Shown: piece after piece, positions 1 to 10,619 of the stretch
Layout: every line of letters starts with the position of its first letter
Position numbering within the stretch: position 1 is the stretch's first letter
The notes under the pieces: model-generated
Databases searched by the model: none
Seen by the model: only the letters and a program-made list of their open reading frames with translations
Told to the model about the DNA's origin: nothing
Translations under genes and position numbers: made by a program
Assembly: GCF_033958435.1 (NCBI RefSeq)
Contig: NC_134150.1
Coordinates: forward strand, 34,405,501-34,469,500
Direction of reading: 5' to 3'
From: Carettochelys insculpta
Lineage: Eukaryota > Chordata > Testudines > Carettochelyidae
DNA: 64,000 nt

Positions 1-1647
1 TAGTTTCCTACTGGTGAATGTCAGAACCCAGGAGAAGCAGGGAAGATATCATTCCTCTCAGGCACAATGTCTCCTAGGCATACTCCTGAGGCAATGCCAT
101 TGAACCACCACCCTTTGGTGAGGGCTGCACCTAAATGCTCTATCCAGCCCTATTCTGTCTCTTCAAAACTGTCGAAAGAATGAAGAGTTACACAAAGAGC
201 TAGATTGACTTGATGCACATCAGATATTGCTAACTATGTAAACCACAACAGGCCTTGAGTAATACAGTGTTCAGAAATAAAAATTCAGGCAGCACTGAGA
301 TTTAGTGAACAACTATGCAGCACACTCAGTGAATAGACTAGTGTATTGCTACTACCAGCCTTCACTTGGCAACAGCTGCCTGGAATTTTTATTTTCTTGA
401 TTTTTTTTACTTCATAACTCCACTTTCCTTTTTCCCCTTGATTCCTCTTGGCTGACACACTGTAGCCAGAAATGTGGGATGAGTGGCTGCCTGTGGACTG
501 GTGCCAGTGCTGCACTGGAAAACAAGAGAGGCTGGTCTACTCCTGCATCTCCTTCAGGACACAGATGTAGACCCATTGTCTACTGGCCACTGATCTGCAG
601 ACTCAGGTCCACCTCCAAACTGTCTTTGAGGTGTGAATATACAATGACGGCCTCCCTAAGTAAGTATGATACCAAATTATGCTTCCTATTTCTGCGGCAG
701 GATTTTGATCATTAGAGTCTTAAATGTGAATGCTATATCTATAAGACACCAAGTTTGACTCTCAATGCATGCCTACAAGTGAAAGTTCTGTGTTTTATGC
801 AACCGGTCACATAGTAACATCACACGGACCCAAGTTACAATGGAGTTGGGATTGCGGGGGAGAGAGAGACTGATTCCAGTGAGTCAGATAGCAATTGTGC
901 TGTAACACCACAATGCATATATGAATAAATACAATTCGAAATTCAATGAAATATTGTCCTTCCTCTGCTCCTCCCACAGTAAATGAATACACCAGTAATT
1001 AATTACTGTGCTGAGTAACTCCCTGCAGCGATTATTTAATTGCTTCACTTCTAGTCCCTTGCCTAGTAACCTGTCAGAGAAACTTTCAGGGACCTGAAAT
1101 AGAAAGCATAAAAATATACATTTTTGTTCATTTTAATATTTATAAGTGTGAGAGTATGAGCAGACCAGTACCAGGCATCTTTACAACTCCAGGTAAGGGA
1201 TCCTACTCAAGCTAGGATATTTTACATAATATTTTAAAACTAAAAGTCTAAACATTATCTACGACTACATCTTTAATTTCCAATTATTCAGGTTAGTAGA
1301 GAAAAAGGATTAAATCCTCGATTTCCAAAGTCAATAGGAATTTTGCTGTTTACTCCAATGTCTCCCAAGGTCTGTTTTGTACATTTCCTAGAAGATTAAG
1401 ACTGAAACAACTGAAGCGGGGCTCATTTCACCTTTTATGTGTTTAGTGATTAATTCTAGGATGTGCAACTGCACATTTCTAAGACACTCAGCAGGTATCA
1501 AAATAACTTCTGAGTCAAAAAAATTAGTTGTGTTTTTTCCTGGTCAGATTTTGCAAATGCCTTAGAGGGCTAAAGATTTCCTCTCTTCAGGTGATCTCTG
1601 CTTAGAATTGACAATGTCATGTAGGTCCGATGACCACTGGACAGTGC
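1..1647. other. AT-rich sequence, nothing recognised
   Basis: No reading frame longer than about 80 codons looks protein-like here, and I see no terminal repeat pair, RNA gene or strong simple repeat. It is probably unique or anciently repeated non-coding DNA. Confidence 0.5.
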
Positions 1648-1655
1648 CAACAAGT

Positions 1656-2238
1656 TAGGGTGACCATATCTTCACCAGCCAAATATAGGAAATGGGGGCT
1701 GTCCCAGCCAAAATGGGACAGATGGTCACCCTACCTGGGATTCAGGCAGCAACTGCTCAAGGTGCAGGCTGCCACCCTGCTAGAGGAGCTGCAAGGAGGG
1801 CAGCTGTGGTTCTTGGCTGACCCATGACTTGGGGCACCGGGAAAGGGGCTGCCACCCCACTAGCAAAGCTCCCAGCTTCTACCAGCTGCAGGAAGCCAGG
1901 CAGGAGCCACACCAATCCAGCTCCCCCCAGCAGGGGGAAGCCAGGCAGCAGCCACACCACCTTGCGGGTCCAGCTCCCAGTTTCTCCAGCCGGGGAAGCT
2001 GGGTGGCAGCCACATGGGTCTGGTTCCCCTAGCCTGGGGAAGCCAGACAGCAGCCACGCCGCTGTGTGGGTCCAGCTCCCAGATCCCCAAGCCACTGGGA
2101 GCCAGAACCAGGGGCAGCCATCTGCTAAAAGAGCAGAATATGGGGCAATTAGCCCCCTTGGCAAAATAAATCGGGACGCTGGAATGGGGCCCAAAATACA
2201 GGGCTGTCCCGCCCAAAACAGGACTGATGGTGACCCTA
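1656..2238. mobile_element. hAT-type non-autonomous DNA transposon (MITE)
   Basis: The ends are inverted repeats: TAGGGTGACCATAT at the left and ATGGTGACCCTA at the right. The 8 bases CAACAAGT flank it directly on both sides (1648-1655 and 2239-2246), a perfect 8-bp target duplication, which is the hAT superfamily hallmark. There is no transposase frame, so it needs one supplied in trans. The first 77 bp (1656-1732) is itself flanked by the same inverted motif, as if a short copy had been duplicated or re-inserted at the end. The interior is GC-rich and tandemly repeated (see 1867-2095), unlike the AT-rich surroundings. The open frames across it on both strands are proline/serine-rich by-products of the repeats. 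Confidence 0.88.
1867..2095. repeat. GC-rich minisatellite inside the hAT MITE
   Basis: About four imperfect tandem units of roughly 55-60 bp share the pattern 'CCAGCTCCCAG ... GGGAAGCCAGGCAGCAGCCAC'. The periodicity starts and stops inside the transposon, so the array belongs to the element and probably varies in length between copies. Confidence 0.75.
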
Positions 2239-2246
2239 CAACAAGT

Positions 2247-2816
2247 GATGAATTGCAGTGCAAGGGTCTTGTGACCTGATAAGATTACTTGCTCCTACAT
2301 GGGAGCCCCAGGAAAGTCCAAATTGCCTTAATTCTCTCTGGCAGACATGACTTCAGTAAGAAGGCAGAGATGAGGGGGGGGGAAGTGGCCAAGAAAAGAA
2401 CGTGGGTGAAGACCTGAAAATCCAACTCTGTGGAACCTCTGTTGATCTTGAGAAGGCTTTTCCTCCTGGAGACAAATTTTAGATTGGAGTTGGATGAATA
2501 ACAAGAATTCTGTGGCTGCTAGTGCATCCTAACAAAAAAAAAAAAAAACAGGAAGATGAGTGCACTGGGGACAGTGTAAAACCCACCATACATTCTCTTG
2601 GGAGAAGCATGTTTATCTGGTTGTGCCAAATTCATAGGCAGAAAGCTAGAGGGGACGTTAGAGACTTGACCCACCCTGAACTCAGTAGGCTTTGGTTCAT
2701 TCCAACGCAGAGTGAAGGCCAGCCAATGCCTTCTATAATTCTGTTCAGATCCGTACTTCACCAAAAGCCAGAGTTCTTCAGATACGGCATTTTAGTCTTG
2801 GTTCATCTCTACACAT
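2247..2816. other. Non-coding stretch, A-run only
   Basis: It contains an A-run at about 2534-2550. The short open frames in both directions look like chance and no repeat family was recognised. Confidence 0.45.
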
Positions 2817-2819
2817 AGT

Positions 2820-3238
2820 AGCCGTGTCTACACTAGCCCCAAACAGGGCCATTTCGAAGTTTACTAATGAAGCACTGAAATACATATTCAGTGCCTCATT
2901 AGCATGCGGGTGGCCGCGGCACTTTGAAATTGATGCGGCTCACCGCTGCACGGCTCATCCCAATGGGGCTCCTTTTTGAAAGGACCCCACCTACTTCGAA
3001 GTCCCCTTATTCCCATCTGCTCATAGGAATAATGGGACTTCGAAGTAGGCGGGGTCCTTTCAAAAAGGAGCCCCGTCTGGACGAGCCGCGTGGCTGCGAG
3101 CCGTGTCAATTTCAAAGTGCTGTGGCCGCCCGCATGCTAATGAGGCACTGAAATATGTATTTCAGCGCTTCATTAGTAAACTTCGAAATGGCCATTTGCA
3201 TGGCCATTTCGAAGTTTTAGGCTAGTGTAGACATAGCC
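2820..3238. mobile_element. Palindromic MITE with 3-bp TSD (AGT)
   Basis: The termini AGCCGTGTCTACACTAG and CTAGTGTAGACATAGCC are inverted repeats. AGT flanks both sides (2817-2819, 3239-3241). The element is close to a full-length palindrome: blocks such as CATTTCGAAGTTTACTAATGAAGC recur inverted near the other end, and a central inverted pair lies around 2985-3060 (GACTTCGAAGTAGGC...). No transposase is encoded. A 3-bp duplication and GC-starting ends fit the PIF/Harbinger superfamily better than hAT (8 bp) or Tc1/mariner (TA), but the superfamily is an inference. Mirror-image short frames on the two strands are products of the palindrome. Confidence 0.82.
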
Positions 3239-3345
3239 AGTGTGTATGAAATATTCAGATATTCATTTTCCTTAAGTTGTCTCAGCATAAGGTTCATGAT
3301 GGGGAAATATTAACCATAAGAACATCTTCATGGGAAATGAAAGTA

Positions 3346-3670
3346 CAGGTGGAACCTCTCTAATTTGGAACTCTCTCATCTGGCAAATTTTGTAATCCAG
3401 CATGCTTTGAGTAGACTGAATGACCACTTACCATAGGTGTGGCCATGTTTCCCAGGGTCCTGTAAAGTTTGTTTCCAGACACCAGTCCTGGTCTCAATGT
3501 TCTGTGTTGTTATTTAGCTATAATTTACCCCTAAGTGTCTTCTAAGAGCCCAGTAAGGAGTGGCGGTGTACGTAATGCTACTAGACAATAATACCTCCTG
3601 TGGTTTGGCAAACTGTCTGGTTCAGAACCTGTCAGGTCCCAAGGGTGCTGGATTAGAAAGGTTCAACCTG
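3346..3670. mobile_element. pogo/Tigger-like MITE (TA target site)
   Basis: The ends CAGGTGGAACCTCTCTAAT and ATTAGAAAGGTTCAACCTG are inverted repeats flanked by TA on both sides (3344-3345, 3671-3672). CAGG ends with a TA duplication are typical of the pogo/Tigger branch of Tc1/mariner. It has no transposase. A second copy of the same family is at 9023-9624. Confidence 0.78.
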
Positions 3671-3672
3671 TA

Positions 3673-4760
3673 TATCAGAGATGGAAACTGTATTGGTGAC
3701 AGTAGAAAGAAGGTTTTACCAGTACTATTAAATGTAACAAAGTGGTTCAGGGAATGCCAGCAATTGGTCTTTTGCTGCTTTAGTTCATGTTAGATGAACA
3801 AATATTTTATTATCATTAGAAGTCCCCGGCAATGAGAAATCCACACAAACCCATATACCCACATGTAATCTGGCATAACTGGCAGGCTTTACTAAAACTG
3901 AGTAACAATAATAATGATGGTCTTCAATGATGATTAGAACCATTATAAAGAGTGAAAAATTAGTAATACAATTTCTTGTCTTCAGATTGCTTGTAAGAGG
4001 GACATTTCTGTAGAAATGATTCATAATTGTTACTAAATGACAAGGTATCAAAGCTACATTAGTTGAATTTTCTTTTTTATAAAAAGGGCTTTCATTATGA
4101 TAGAGCAAATTGCAATATCTGAGCATAATAGTTCATGTCTTTCCCCTCCTCCTTTTTTGCAAATGATTCATTTTACATTTCTTTACTCAATTGTTTTAAG
4201 TAGTTCTGTTTGTATAGTGCAAGGACTATTTATACCATCACATTCAGATCATTTCAGAAATCAAACATATGCTCTGCATTTTAATTTTGTTGTGATGATT
4301 GTTGATTTTAAGTGAAGCAATCTTTTATTTTTTTATTTCAGATGCCATTATATATCTGCCTCTATCAGAAAATGCACCTCACCACTTTTGACCAGACAAA
4401 TGCTAGCCTTTATAAATCTTAATCATTAGCGAGAAGAGTGTTATCTTACATTTGCTTGTCTTTTCAACAAAGAAGGTGAAAGCACTGTTTGAATGGCATT
4501 TTAACATCTCTCACAAATAGAAAGATCCACCCTGTTTAGAGATACATGCTGCAGGAGCAGACTAATAGGGCACTAAAAGTTAATTTTGCTAATAACCAAA
4601 TGTCTGGGGGTGGGGGTTGGTATGTAACCCACACAAGCTTAGCAACCAAAGGGTTAATAGAGGCACTCCCAGCCATTGCTGACTGGAAGCTTCACAACAG
4701 GTGGAAAGATAAAATGGCCAAGAAATGGTGATGGGGGTTTGGTTGGCAGAGTAGTCAGCA
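3673..4760. other. AT-rich stretch, nothing firm
   Basis: No gene or complete repeat was recognised. The last ~200 bases (from about 4540) are more G-rich and could be the edge of an old LTR-like or other dispersed repeat, but I cannot show its ends. Confidence 0.4.
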
Positions 4761-4763
4761 AAC

Positions 4764-4809
4764 TGGAGAAGGAGAAGGAGAAGGAGAAGGAGTAGGAAAG
4801 GAGAAGGAC
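4764..4809. repeat. (GGAGAA)n simple repeat
   Basis: Four to five clean GGAGAA units are followed by degenerate purine-rich copies. Confidence 0.85.
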
Positions 4810-4824
4810 GACTCCTTCCTTTTC

Positions 4825-4985
4825 ATGTTCCTGTATAATTAGACCTGCCTCTGGAATCTCCACTACATTGCAGCTGATGAAGCTGGTCTTTGCCCACAAA
4901 AGCTTATGCTCCAAAATATCTGTTAGTCTATAAGGTGCTACAGGACATCCTGTTGTTCTGAGGTTACAGACTAACACAGCTATCC
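4825..4985 (+). mobile_element. Old Penelope-like element tail
   Basis: The segment contains GCCCACAAAAGCTTATGCTC, then 'TGTTAGTCTATAAGGTGCTACAGGA' and 'CAGACTAACACAGCTA'. The same order of blocks (GAAGTGGGTCTGTCCCA, AAAGCTT, TTAGTCTTTAA, GTGCTAC, GACTAGCACAGC) appears at 33475-33530, 39455-39560 and 43172-43375. There it lies at the 3' side of Penelope GIY-YIG coding remnants. I therefore infer that this is a diverged, 5'-truncated tail of a related element. Confidence 0.5.
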
Positions 4986-5284
4986 CTCTGAAACTCGAGA
5001 AGGGAGCTCAGGTCAGCAAGCTAGTCAAGGGCTTTGCAAAGATAACAGACCAGGAAGGGATGAACTGATCAAAAGGATGGAAAAATGCAGAAGAAGGTGG
5101 GAAGATATTCAGGGCACTGTCAGAGTTGAAGAACCCTGATCCTACTTACATAGCTCTGAGGCCTTGAGCTGGAATGGTGGGGCCTGTAGAGTGGGTGGGC
5201 CTGGGTTTCCCTATCAAACCCCTTTTGGAGTGGGAAATTTATAAAAAAATTTTCAGATTCCTGGGCACCTCCACAACCCAGGGA
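4986..5284. other. Unassigned stretch before CR1
   Basis: No frame or repeat ends were recognised here. It may be leftover 5' CR1 sequence or unrelated DNA. Confidence 0.35.
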
Positions 5285-7105
5285 ATAATGCCATGGAGCA
5301 ATCAGGAAAGCGAAAGCACAACTACAACTGCAACTAGCAAGGAATGTGAAGGGCAACAAGAAGGATTTCCACAGGCATGTTAACAATAAGAGGGTTATCA
5401 GGGAGGGTGTGGGGCCGTTCCTGGATGAGGGAGGTAACCCGGTGACAGATTATGCGGGAAAGTTTGAAGTATTCAATGCTTTTTTTGCCTCAGTCTTCAC
5501 AGATAAGGTTAGCTTCCCAACTACGTCACTAGGCAATGCAGTATGGGAAGGAGGTGGGCAGCCCACAGTAGGCAAAGAACAAGTTAGGAGCTATTTAAAA
5601 AAGCTAGATGCACACAAATCCATGGATCTGGAATTAATGCATCCAAGGGTACTGAGGGAACTGGCAGATGTCATTGCAGACCCATTGGCTATTATCTTTG
5701 AAAACACATGGAGATCAGGAAAGGTCTTGGTTGATTGGAGAAAAGGCAAATGTAGTGCACATTTTTAAAAAAGAAAAGAAGAACAATCCAGAGAACTATA
5801 GACTGGTCAGTCTTACCTCAGTCCCTGGAAAAATCATGGAGGGGATCCTCAAACAATCTATTTTGAAGCACTCAGAAGAGGGCAAAGTGACCAAGAGTAG
5901 TCAACATAGATTCACCAAGAGCAAGTCATGTCTGACCAATCTGATTAGCTTCTGTGCTGAGGTAACTGGCTCTGTGGACATGGAGAAGTCAATGGATGCG
6001 ATATACCTTGACTTTAATAAAGCTTTTTATATAGTCTTCCACAACATTCTTGCCCATAAGTAAAGTAAGTATGGACTGGATACTAGACTAGATGAACAGA
6101 AAGCTGGCTAGATGGCTGGTCCCAACAGGTGGTGATCAATGACTCTATGTCTGGTTGGCAGTTGGTCACAAGTGGAGTGCCCCACGGATCAGTTCTAGGG
6201 CCAGTATTGTTCAACATCTTTATTAAGGACCTGGATGAGGGGATGGATTGCACCCTCAGCAAATTTGCAAATGACACCAAGCTATGGGGAAAGGTAGATA
6301 CACTGGAGGGTAGGGATAGGGTCCAGAGTGACCTAGATAAATTGAAGGATTGGACCAAAAGAAATCTGATGACGTTCATTAAGGAGAAGTGCAGAATCCT
6401 AGGCTAGGGACCAACTGGTTAAGTATCAGTGCAGCAGAAAACGACCTGAGGATTATAGTGGATGAGAGGCTGGATATGAGTCAACAGTGTGCCCTTGTAG
6501 CCAAGAAGGCTAGTGGCATATTGGGGTGCATTAGGAGAAGCATTTTCAATAGATCTGGAGAAGTTATTATTTCTCTCTATTTGGCACTGGTGAGGCCACA
6601 TCTGGAGCATTGTATCCAGTTCTGGGCTCCTCTGTATAGAAAGGATGTGGATGCACTGGAGAGAGTTCAAAGTAAATGATTAGAGGACAGGAGCACATGA
6701 CCTATGAGGAGAAACTGAGGGATTTGAAGTTATTTAGTTTGCAGAAGAGAAGGGAGAGGGGCGACTTGATAGCAGCCTTCAACCTCCTGAAGAGGGGCTC
6801 TAAAGAGGATGGAGAGAGGCTGTTGTCAGTAGTGATGGATGGCAGAACAAGGAGCAATGGTCTGAAGTTACAGAGGGAGAGGACTAGGTTGGATATTAGG
6901 AAGAACTGTTTCACCCGGAGGATGGTGAAACACTGGAATGTTTTACCTAGAGAGGTGGTGGAATCTCTGTCCACAGAGGTTTTTAAGTCCCAGCTTGACA
7001 AACTCCTGGCTGGGATAACTTAGTTAGGATTGATCCTGCTTTGAGTAGGGGACTGGACTGGATGGCCTCCTGGGATCCCTTCCAGCTCTAATATTCTATG
7101 ATTTA
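5285..7105 (+). mobile_element. CR1 LINE, 5'-truncated and decayed
   Basis: Translation in several frames gives the CR1 ORF2 reverse transcriptase. In order it shows a linker (VKGNKKDFHRHVNNKR), the 'NAFFASVFTDK' block (about 5480), '[18 protein letters not shown]' (about 5800), 'YLDFNKAF' (motif A, about 6010), '[17 protein letters not shown]' (motif B, about 6180), 'FANDTK' (motif C, about 6270) and the C-terminal 'LPREVVESLS...' block (about 6950). The catalytic FADD has become FAND, so this copy is dead. Frames change near 5755, 6060 and 6400. The 3' untranslated end ('GACTGGACTGGATGGCCTCC', then 'TTCTATGATTT') is the normal CR1 terminus. The endonuclease half is missing, which is the usual 5' truncation. 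Confidence 0.92.
5346..7020 (+). pseudogene. CR1 ORF2 reverse transcriptase remnant
   Basis: This is the coding part of the CR1 above, in four overlapping open pieces (5346-5768, 5668-6063, 6129-6407, 6389-7023). Together they cover the RT domain and the C-terminal region. In an intact element the protein nicks DNA and primes cDNA synthesis from it. Here the endonuclease is absent, motif C is mutated and several frameshifts separate the pieces, so no product is expected. Confidence 0.88.
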
Positions 7106-8205
7106 TAACCCTGCAGGGCTAGATGAGCCCAGGAAATATGCCAAGCTTGGCCGGGGGGGTGCTGTTGCACTGATGCACCACCTCACCAAGTCTGTGGAAT
7201 TACAACTGACCCAGGATGTTCCAGATGTGATCTACCTTCCTTCTACTTGTTTATATATGAGCTATCATATGTGTGACACTGCAGAAGTAACAGGTGATAA
7301 ATGTATTAGATGCCGCTTTCATCTACTCTAATTGGGAAAAACTGATATTTCCACTGAAAGAGTTTTCTGCCAACAGCCACAAGGCCAAAGCTTGCAGCCC
7401 TGGATCAGTCCTAATAATTAATAATACTTGCTTCTTAAAGAGCCTTATCCAAAGAATATTTTAATAAATGGGAATATTTTCACTAACTTTAATAGACTTT
7501 GGATCAAGCCCAGGTAGCACAATTCACACAAGCTCCCCTGCCCCTTTCAACCTGCTAGGAGTTTTGCTTTTGAAACAGCTACAGAATTTGGTAGAGAAGT
7601 ATTGAAATAATTGAACTTCATTAGAGGAGAGATCTATATTTGTGTTATTGTCCCAGAATCCAGGAGATTAAAATCCTTGTAGAACAAAACAGAAAATAGA
7701 CTTCTTCATGGATGCTTGGAAATCCCCTAAGGAACTGAAGAGAAAATTATATTCCTGCTGTCAAATTCTAAAAGCTGTTTGGTTACACTTTAAATTAGTG
7801 TTCCTTTTATGAATAGTTTATAAAGATTAAAAATGATTAATATAAGTCTTATTAAAGTTAACTGTTAGCAACCTTAATAAGTTGCTTGTGACCATTGCTT
7901 ATGGCCATCAACACTACAAACCACGTATGTCTCTAATGTGTTTATATTGATCACTCATTAACCATTTATAAATGGAACACTCATATAAAGTGTTACCAGA
8001 GATGCTACAGAAACAAGATAATTTTCATGTATGCTTGGCAGGTCTTCAGAATATGCTTTTCTAAAATACTTTATGTTTCATTACTAATTAATGTAATAGG
8101 AGTTTTCCCCATGATTTATTGCTATTCTCTAAAATTAAATTATGCTCCCCTCCTAATTCAAGGAGTCTCAGAGAAGTCAGTGAGGTAGGGCAAATGGGAT
8201 AGTGA
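7106..8205. other. AT-rich stretch, nothing recognised
   Basis: Only short chance frames are present. No terminal repeats or RNA genes were seen. Confidence 0.45.
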
Positions 8206-8282
8206 GCCAGATTTTTCAAAGACCTTTAGGCAACTAATTCCTATTCATTTCTTTGGTACCTAAATAAGTTCAAAAATCTGGC
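8206..8282. mobile_element. Short hairpin MITE-like repeat
   Basis: GCCAGATTTTT at the left is matched by AAAAATCTGGC at the right, with imperfect pairing inside (TTTAGGCA against TACCTAAA). The 77 bp could fold into one hairpin. It resembles small palindromic dispersed repeats of amniotes, but I cannot name the family. Confidence 0.55.
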
Positions 8283-9020
8283 CCTCAGTACCCATGTTTT
8301 ATTTCACATTTGGCCAACGTTTTTTAATGTACAAAGCAAATTCTTCATTCACTAGTGCATTTTTGGGATCTCACCCTTCAAAATAAAGTGCTTATTTATA
8401 TGTTGTTATCTGAGGTTCTAATTCTTCTGTCAACAAGTTGTGAAAATTTTAAGGAAAAATCTACACAGAAGGGAGGAGCTATCCTGAGACTGTCCAAGTG
8501 GTTCAGGCTACTATGCAACCACTTTCCTTGCCTGTAAATGCCTGCAGCTGCTCCAAGTACAGCCAGTGCAGAGCAGCTTATAAAATTCGGAAATTAGATC
8601 AAAGTAAAAGAGCAACCAAAAGCTAATGAGACCACACACCAAAGCATAAGTGCTAGGTACCAACAAAAAATCCAGCATAGGCCCTTGCATAGGGATTCCA
8701 GTGGCAGAAAGATCCAGGATAATCCATGTTGTGTGAAAATTGACAATAGCTTTATGGGAAGTGGCAGGGTGGCTAGAATGACGAGGAGAGGAATCTGTAT
8801 TGCAGCGCTTGCACTGCAGCTCCCATAGGAATTACAGCTGCTTCCTTTTGGCAAAACCTCCAAGAAAAGGCTCTTGCAGCAACATTGCTTTCCCTTTCCC
8901 TGGAACACCTCATGAGGCACAGTGGCTCAAGGATATGCAGCTAACATCTTGCACAAGCAGAGGTAACTCTCAACTTGTTAATAATGGTATGTATTAATCC
9001 TCCATGCACAGTGTTACCAC
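8283..9020. other. Non-coding stretch, nothing recognised
   Basis: A 108-codon minus-strand open stretch (8594-8920) has hydrophobic, low-complexity content but no family resemblance. I treat it as chance. Confidence 0.4.
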
Positions 9021-9022
9021 TA

Positions 9023-9624
9023 CAGGTTGAACCTCTCTAATCTGGCATCCTCAGTCCCTGACCAGTGCCGGACAAGAGAATTTTCCAGATCACAGGAGGT
9101 CAATGTTATCTAGCACATTACCAACACTTCCGTTGTTTACGGGGCTCTTAGAAGACATTTAGGGGTAAATCACAGTGAAATAACAGCACTGAACACTGAG
9201 GCTATGTCTAAATTGACGAGTTCTCTCAGCAAAAGATACACAAATTGCACAACGCATTTGCGTAGCTCCTGCCAGCAGTTCTGTCAGGAGATGCTTTCTC
9301 AACATTTGGCCCATCTACATGGCACCAAATGTCAGGAAATCCCCCTCTGCCAATACTTCCCTTCTTCCTCGTAGGAGGATGACTGGGATGTCGGCAGAAG
9401 GCTCCTGGAGTGGTAGACTTCTGTTGGGAGACCTCCAGGCTGTCAACAGAAGGCTGCAATCTTGACATAGCCTGAGAGCCAAGACTGGAGGTTGTAAACA
9501 AATTCTAGGGGATCATGAGAAATTTGGCCACACCCATGGTAAGTGGTCATCCAGCTACCTAAAATCATGCCAGATTCTGGATGTTACCGGACCAGAGAGT
9601 TCCAGATTAGAGAGTTTCAACCTG
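9023..9624. mobile_element. pogo/Tigger-like MITE carrying a nested MITE
   Basis: The ends CAGGTTGAACCTCTCTAATC and GATTAGAGAGTTTCAACCTG (with a few mismatches) are inverted and flanked by TA (9021-9022, 9625-9626). Its body shares text with the copy at 3346-3670 ('CTTAGAAGACATTTAGGGGTAAA' here is the inverse of the 'ACCCCTAAGTGTCTTCTAAGAG' block there). A second transposon (9200-9472) interrupts it. Confidence 0.78.
9200..9472. mobile_element. MITE, 3-bp TSD (TGA), nested
   Basis: The inverted ends are GGCTATGTCTAAATTGA and TCTTGACATAGCC. TGA occurs directly on both sides (9197-9199, 9473-9475). It belongs to the GGCTATGTCTACAC-ended group seen throughout the window and is younger than the Tigger-like copy it interrupts. 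Confidence 0.75.
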
Positions 9625-9626
9625 TA

Positions 9627-10552
9627 CTATTCTGTAGTCCTACCCACCCTGGCAACAGTTCTCTAAAATACTACAGGTAGTCTACATTAATACCTAAATG
9701 AATGGCTTTAAGAGATTTGGTGCACCAGGCAGCCTAGTCTCCCATTTTAGTTAATATCTTCCTTGTCTTAATGGATTATTCAAGAAAGGATTTGAGATAC
9801 AGTAAAGTGTGCACTGGCAAGCTAGCCTTATGCTGACTCAGTTGGCTCATAAAATCCAATAAACATTGGGTTGGATAGCGAACTGACCATGCACTAGAGT
9901 CAAGTCATCAGCTCATGAAATTTGTTCTGATACTTGTGAAAAGAAAGGCTGCATGATTTATCTCCATAAAGACTCCTAGAGGTTGGGGAGGGAGCGGGAT
10001 ATAACAGAATGGGAGCCAAAAAGAAGAAATTCAGACATGTTTCAAGAACTGTTAATTTCAGATAATTGACTGGGAGATCAGCACAGCAATGAGCCAATGT
10101 AATGAGAAAAAAGATTACCTTCCTTAAATAAGGGAACACTGTTCACTTAAGGAAAAGTCTTAGTCATTAACAGGCATGAAGCCAATAGGTTTCTGTAGAA
10201 ACTACTCTAAAAAACAAAGAAGTTTTTATAGAAATTACTCTGAGGCCCTACATAAATTAATAGGAGACTCTCTCATTTCTATATTTTTATTTCTATTTTA
10301 TTTCTATCTCATTTCCATTTTTAGGGGGTAGGAGAGCTTAATATTCTATAGAATTCTGCTACAAAGGGTCATTTTCCTTTAAGTTCCTAAGGATGATAAA
10401 AAAAACAAAAATCCTAGAGAGGTTACCACTTTCTACAAAATTCCCCAGAATATTTCCCTAAGGAAGATTTTGGGTAGCCAATTTTTACATCCTGAAACCC
10501 AGATGTCTCAATACTGTTCTACATTCCTTGCTTCTGTCCTTTTAAAATGTTG
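9627..10552. other. AT-rich stretch, nothing recognised
   Basis: No gene, repeat pair or RNA signature was found. Confidence 0.4.
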
Positions 10553-10619
10553 GGTGAAATCCTGTTACTAAATTCAGTGGGAGTTTTGCCACTGACTTTA
10601 GTAGGACCAAGATTTCACC
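10553..10619. mobile_element. 67-bp hairpin repeat
   Basis: GGTGAAATC...GATTTCACC form the outer arms and CTAAATTCAGTGG...CCACTGACTTTAG the inner arms of one imperfect palindrome. It looks like a small MITE or the remnant of one. Confidence 0.55.

Noticed and set aside
1757..2263. 168-codon open stretch on the minus strand
   Set aside because: It runs through the minisatellite of the hAT MITE. Periodic Pro/Trp/Gly content and an equally long frame on the other strand show that it is a repeat by-product.
2888..3151. Near-identical 75-codon frames on both strands
   Set aside because: They are mirror images produced by the palindromic MITE at 2820-3238.
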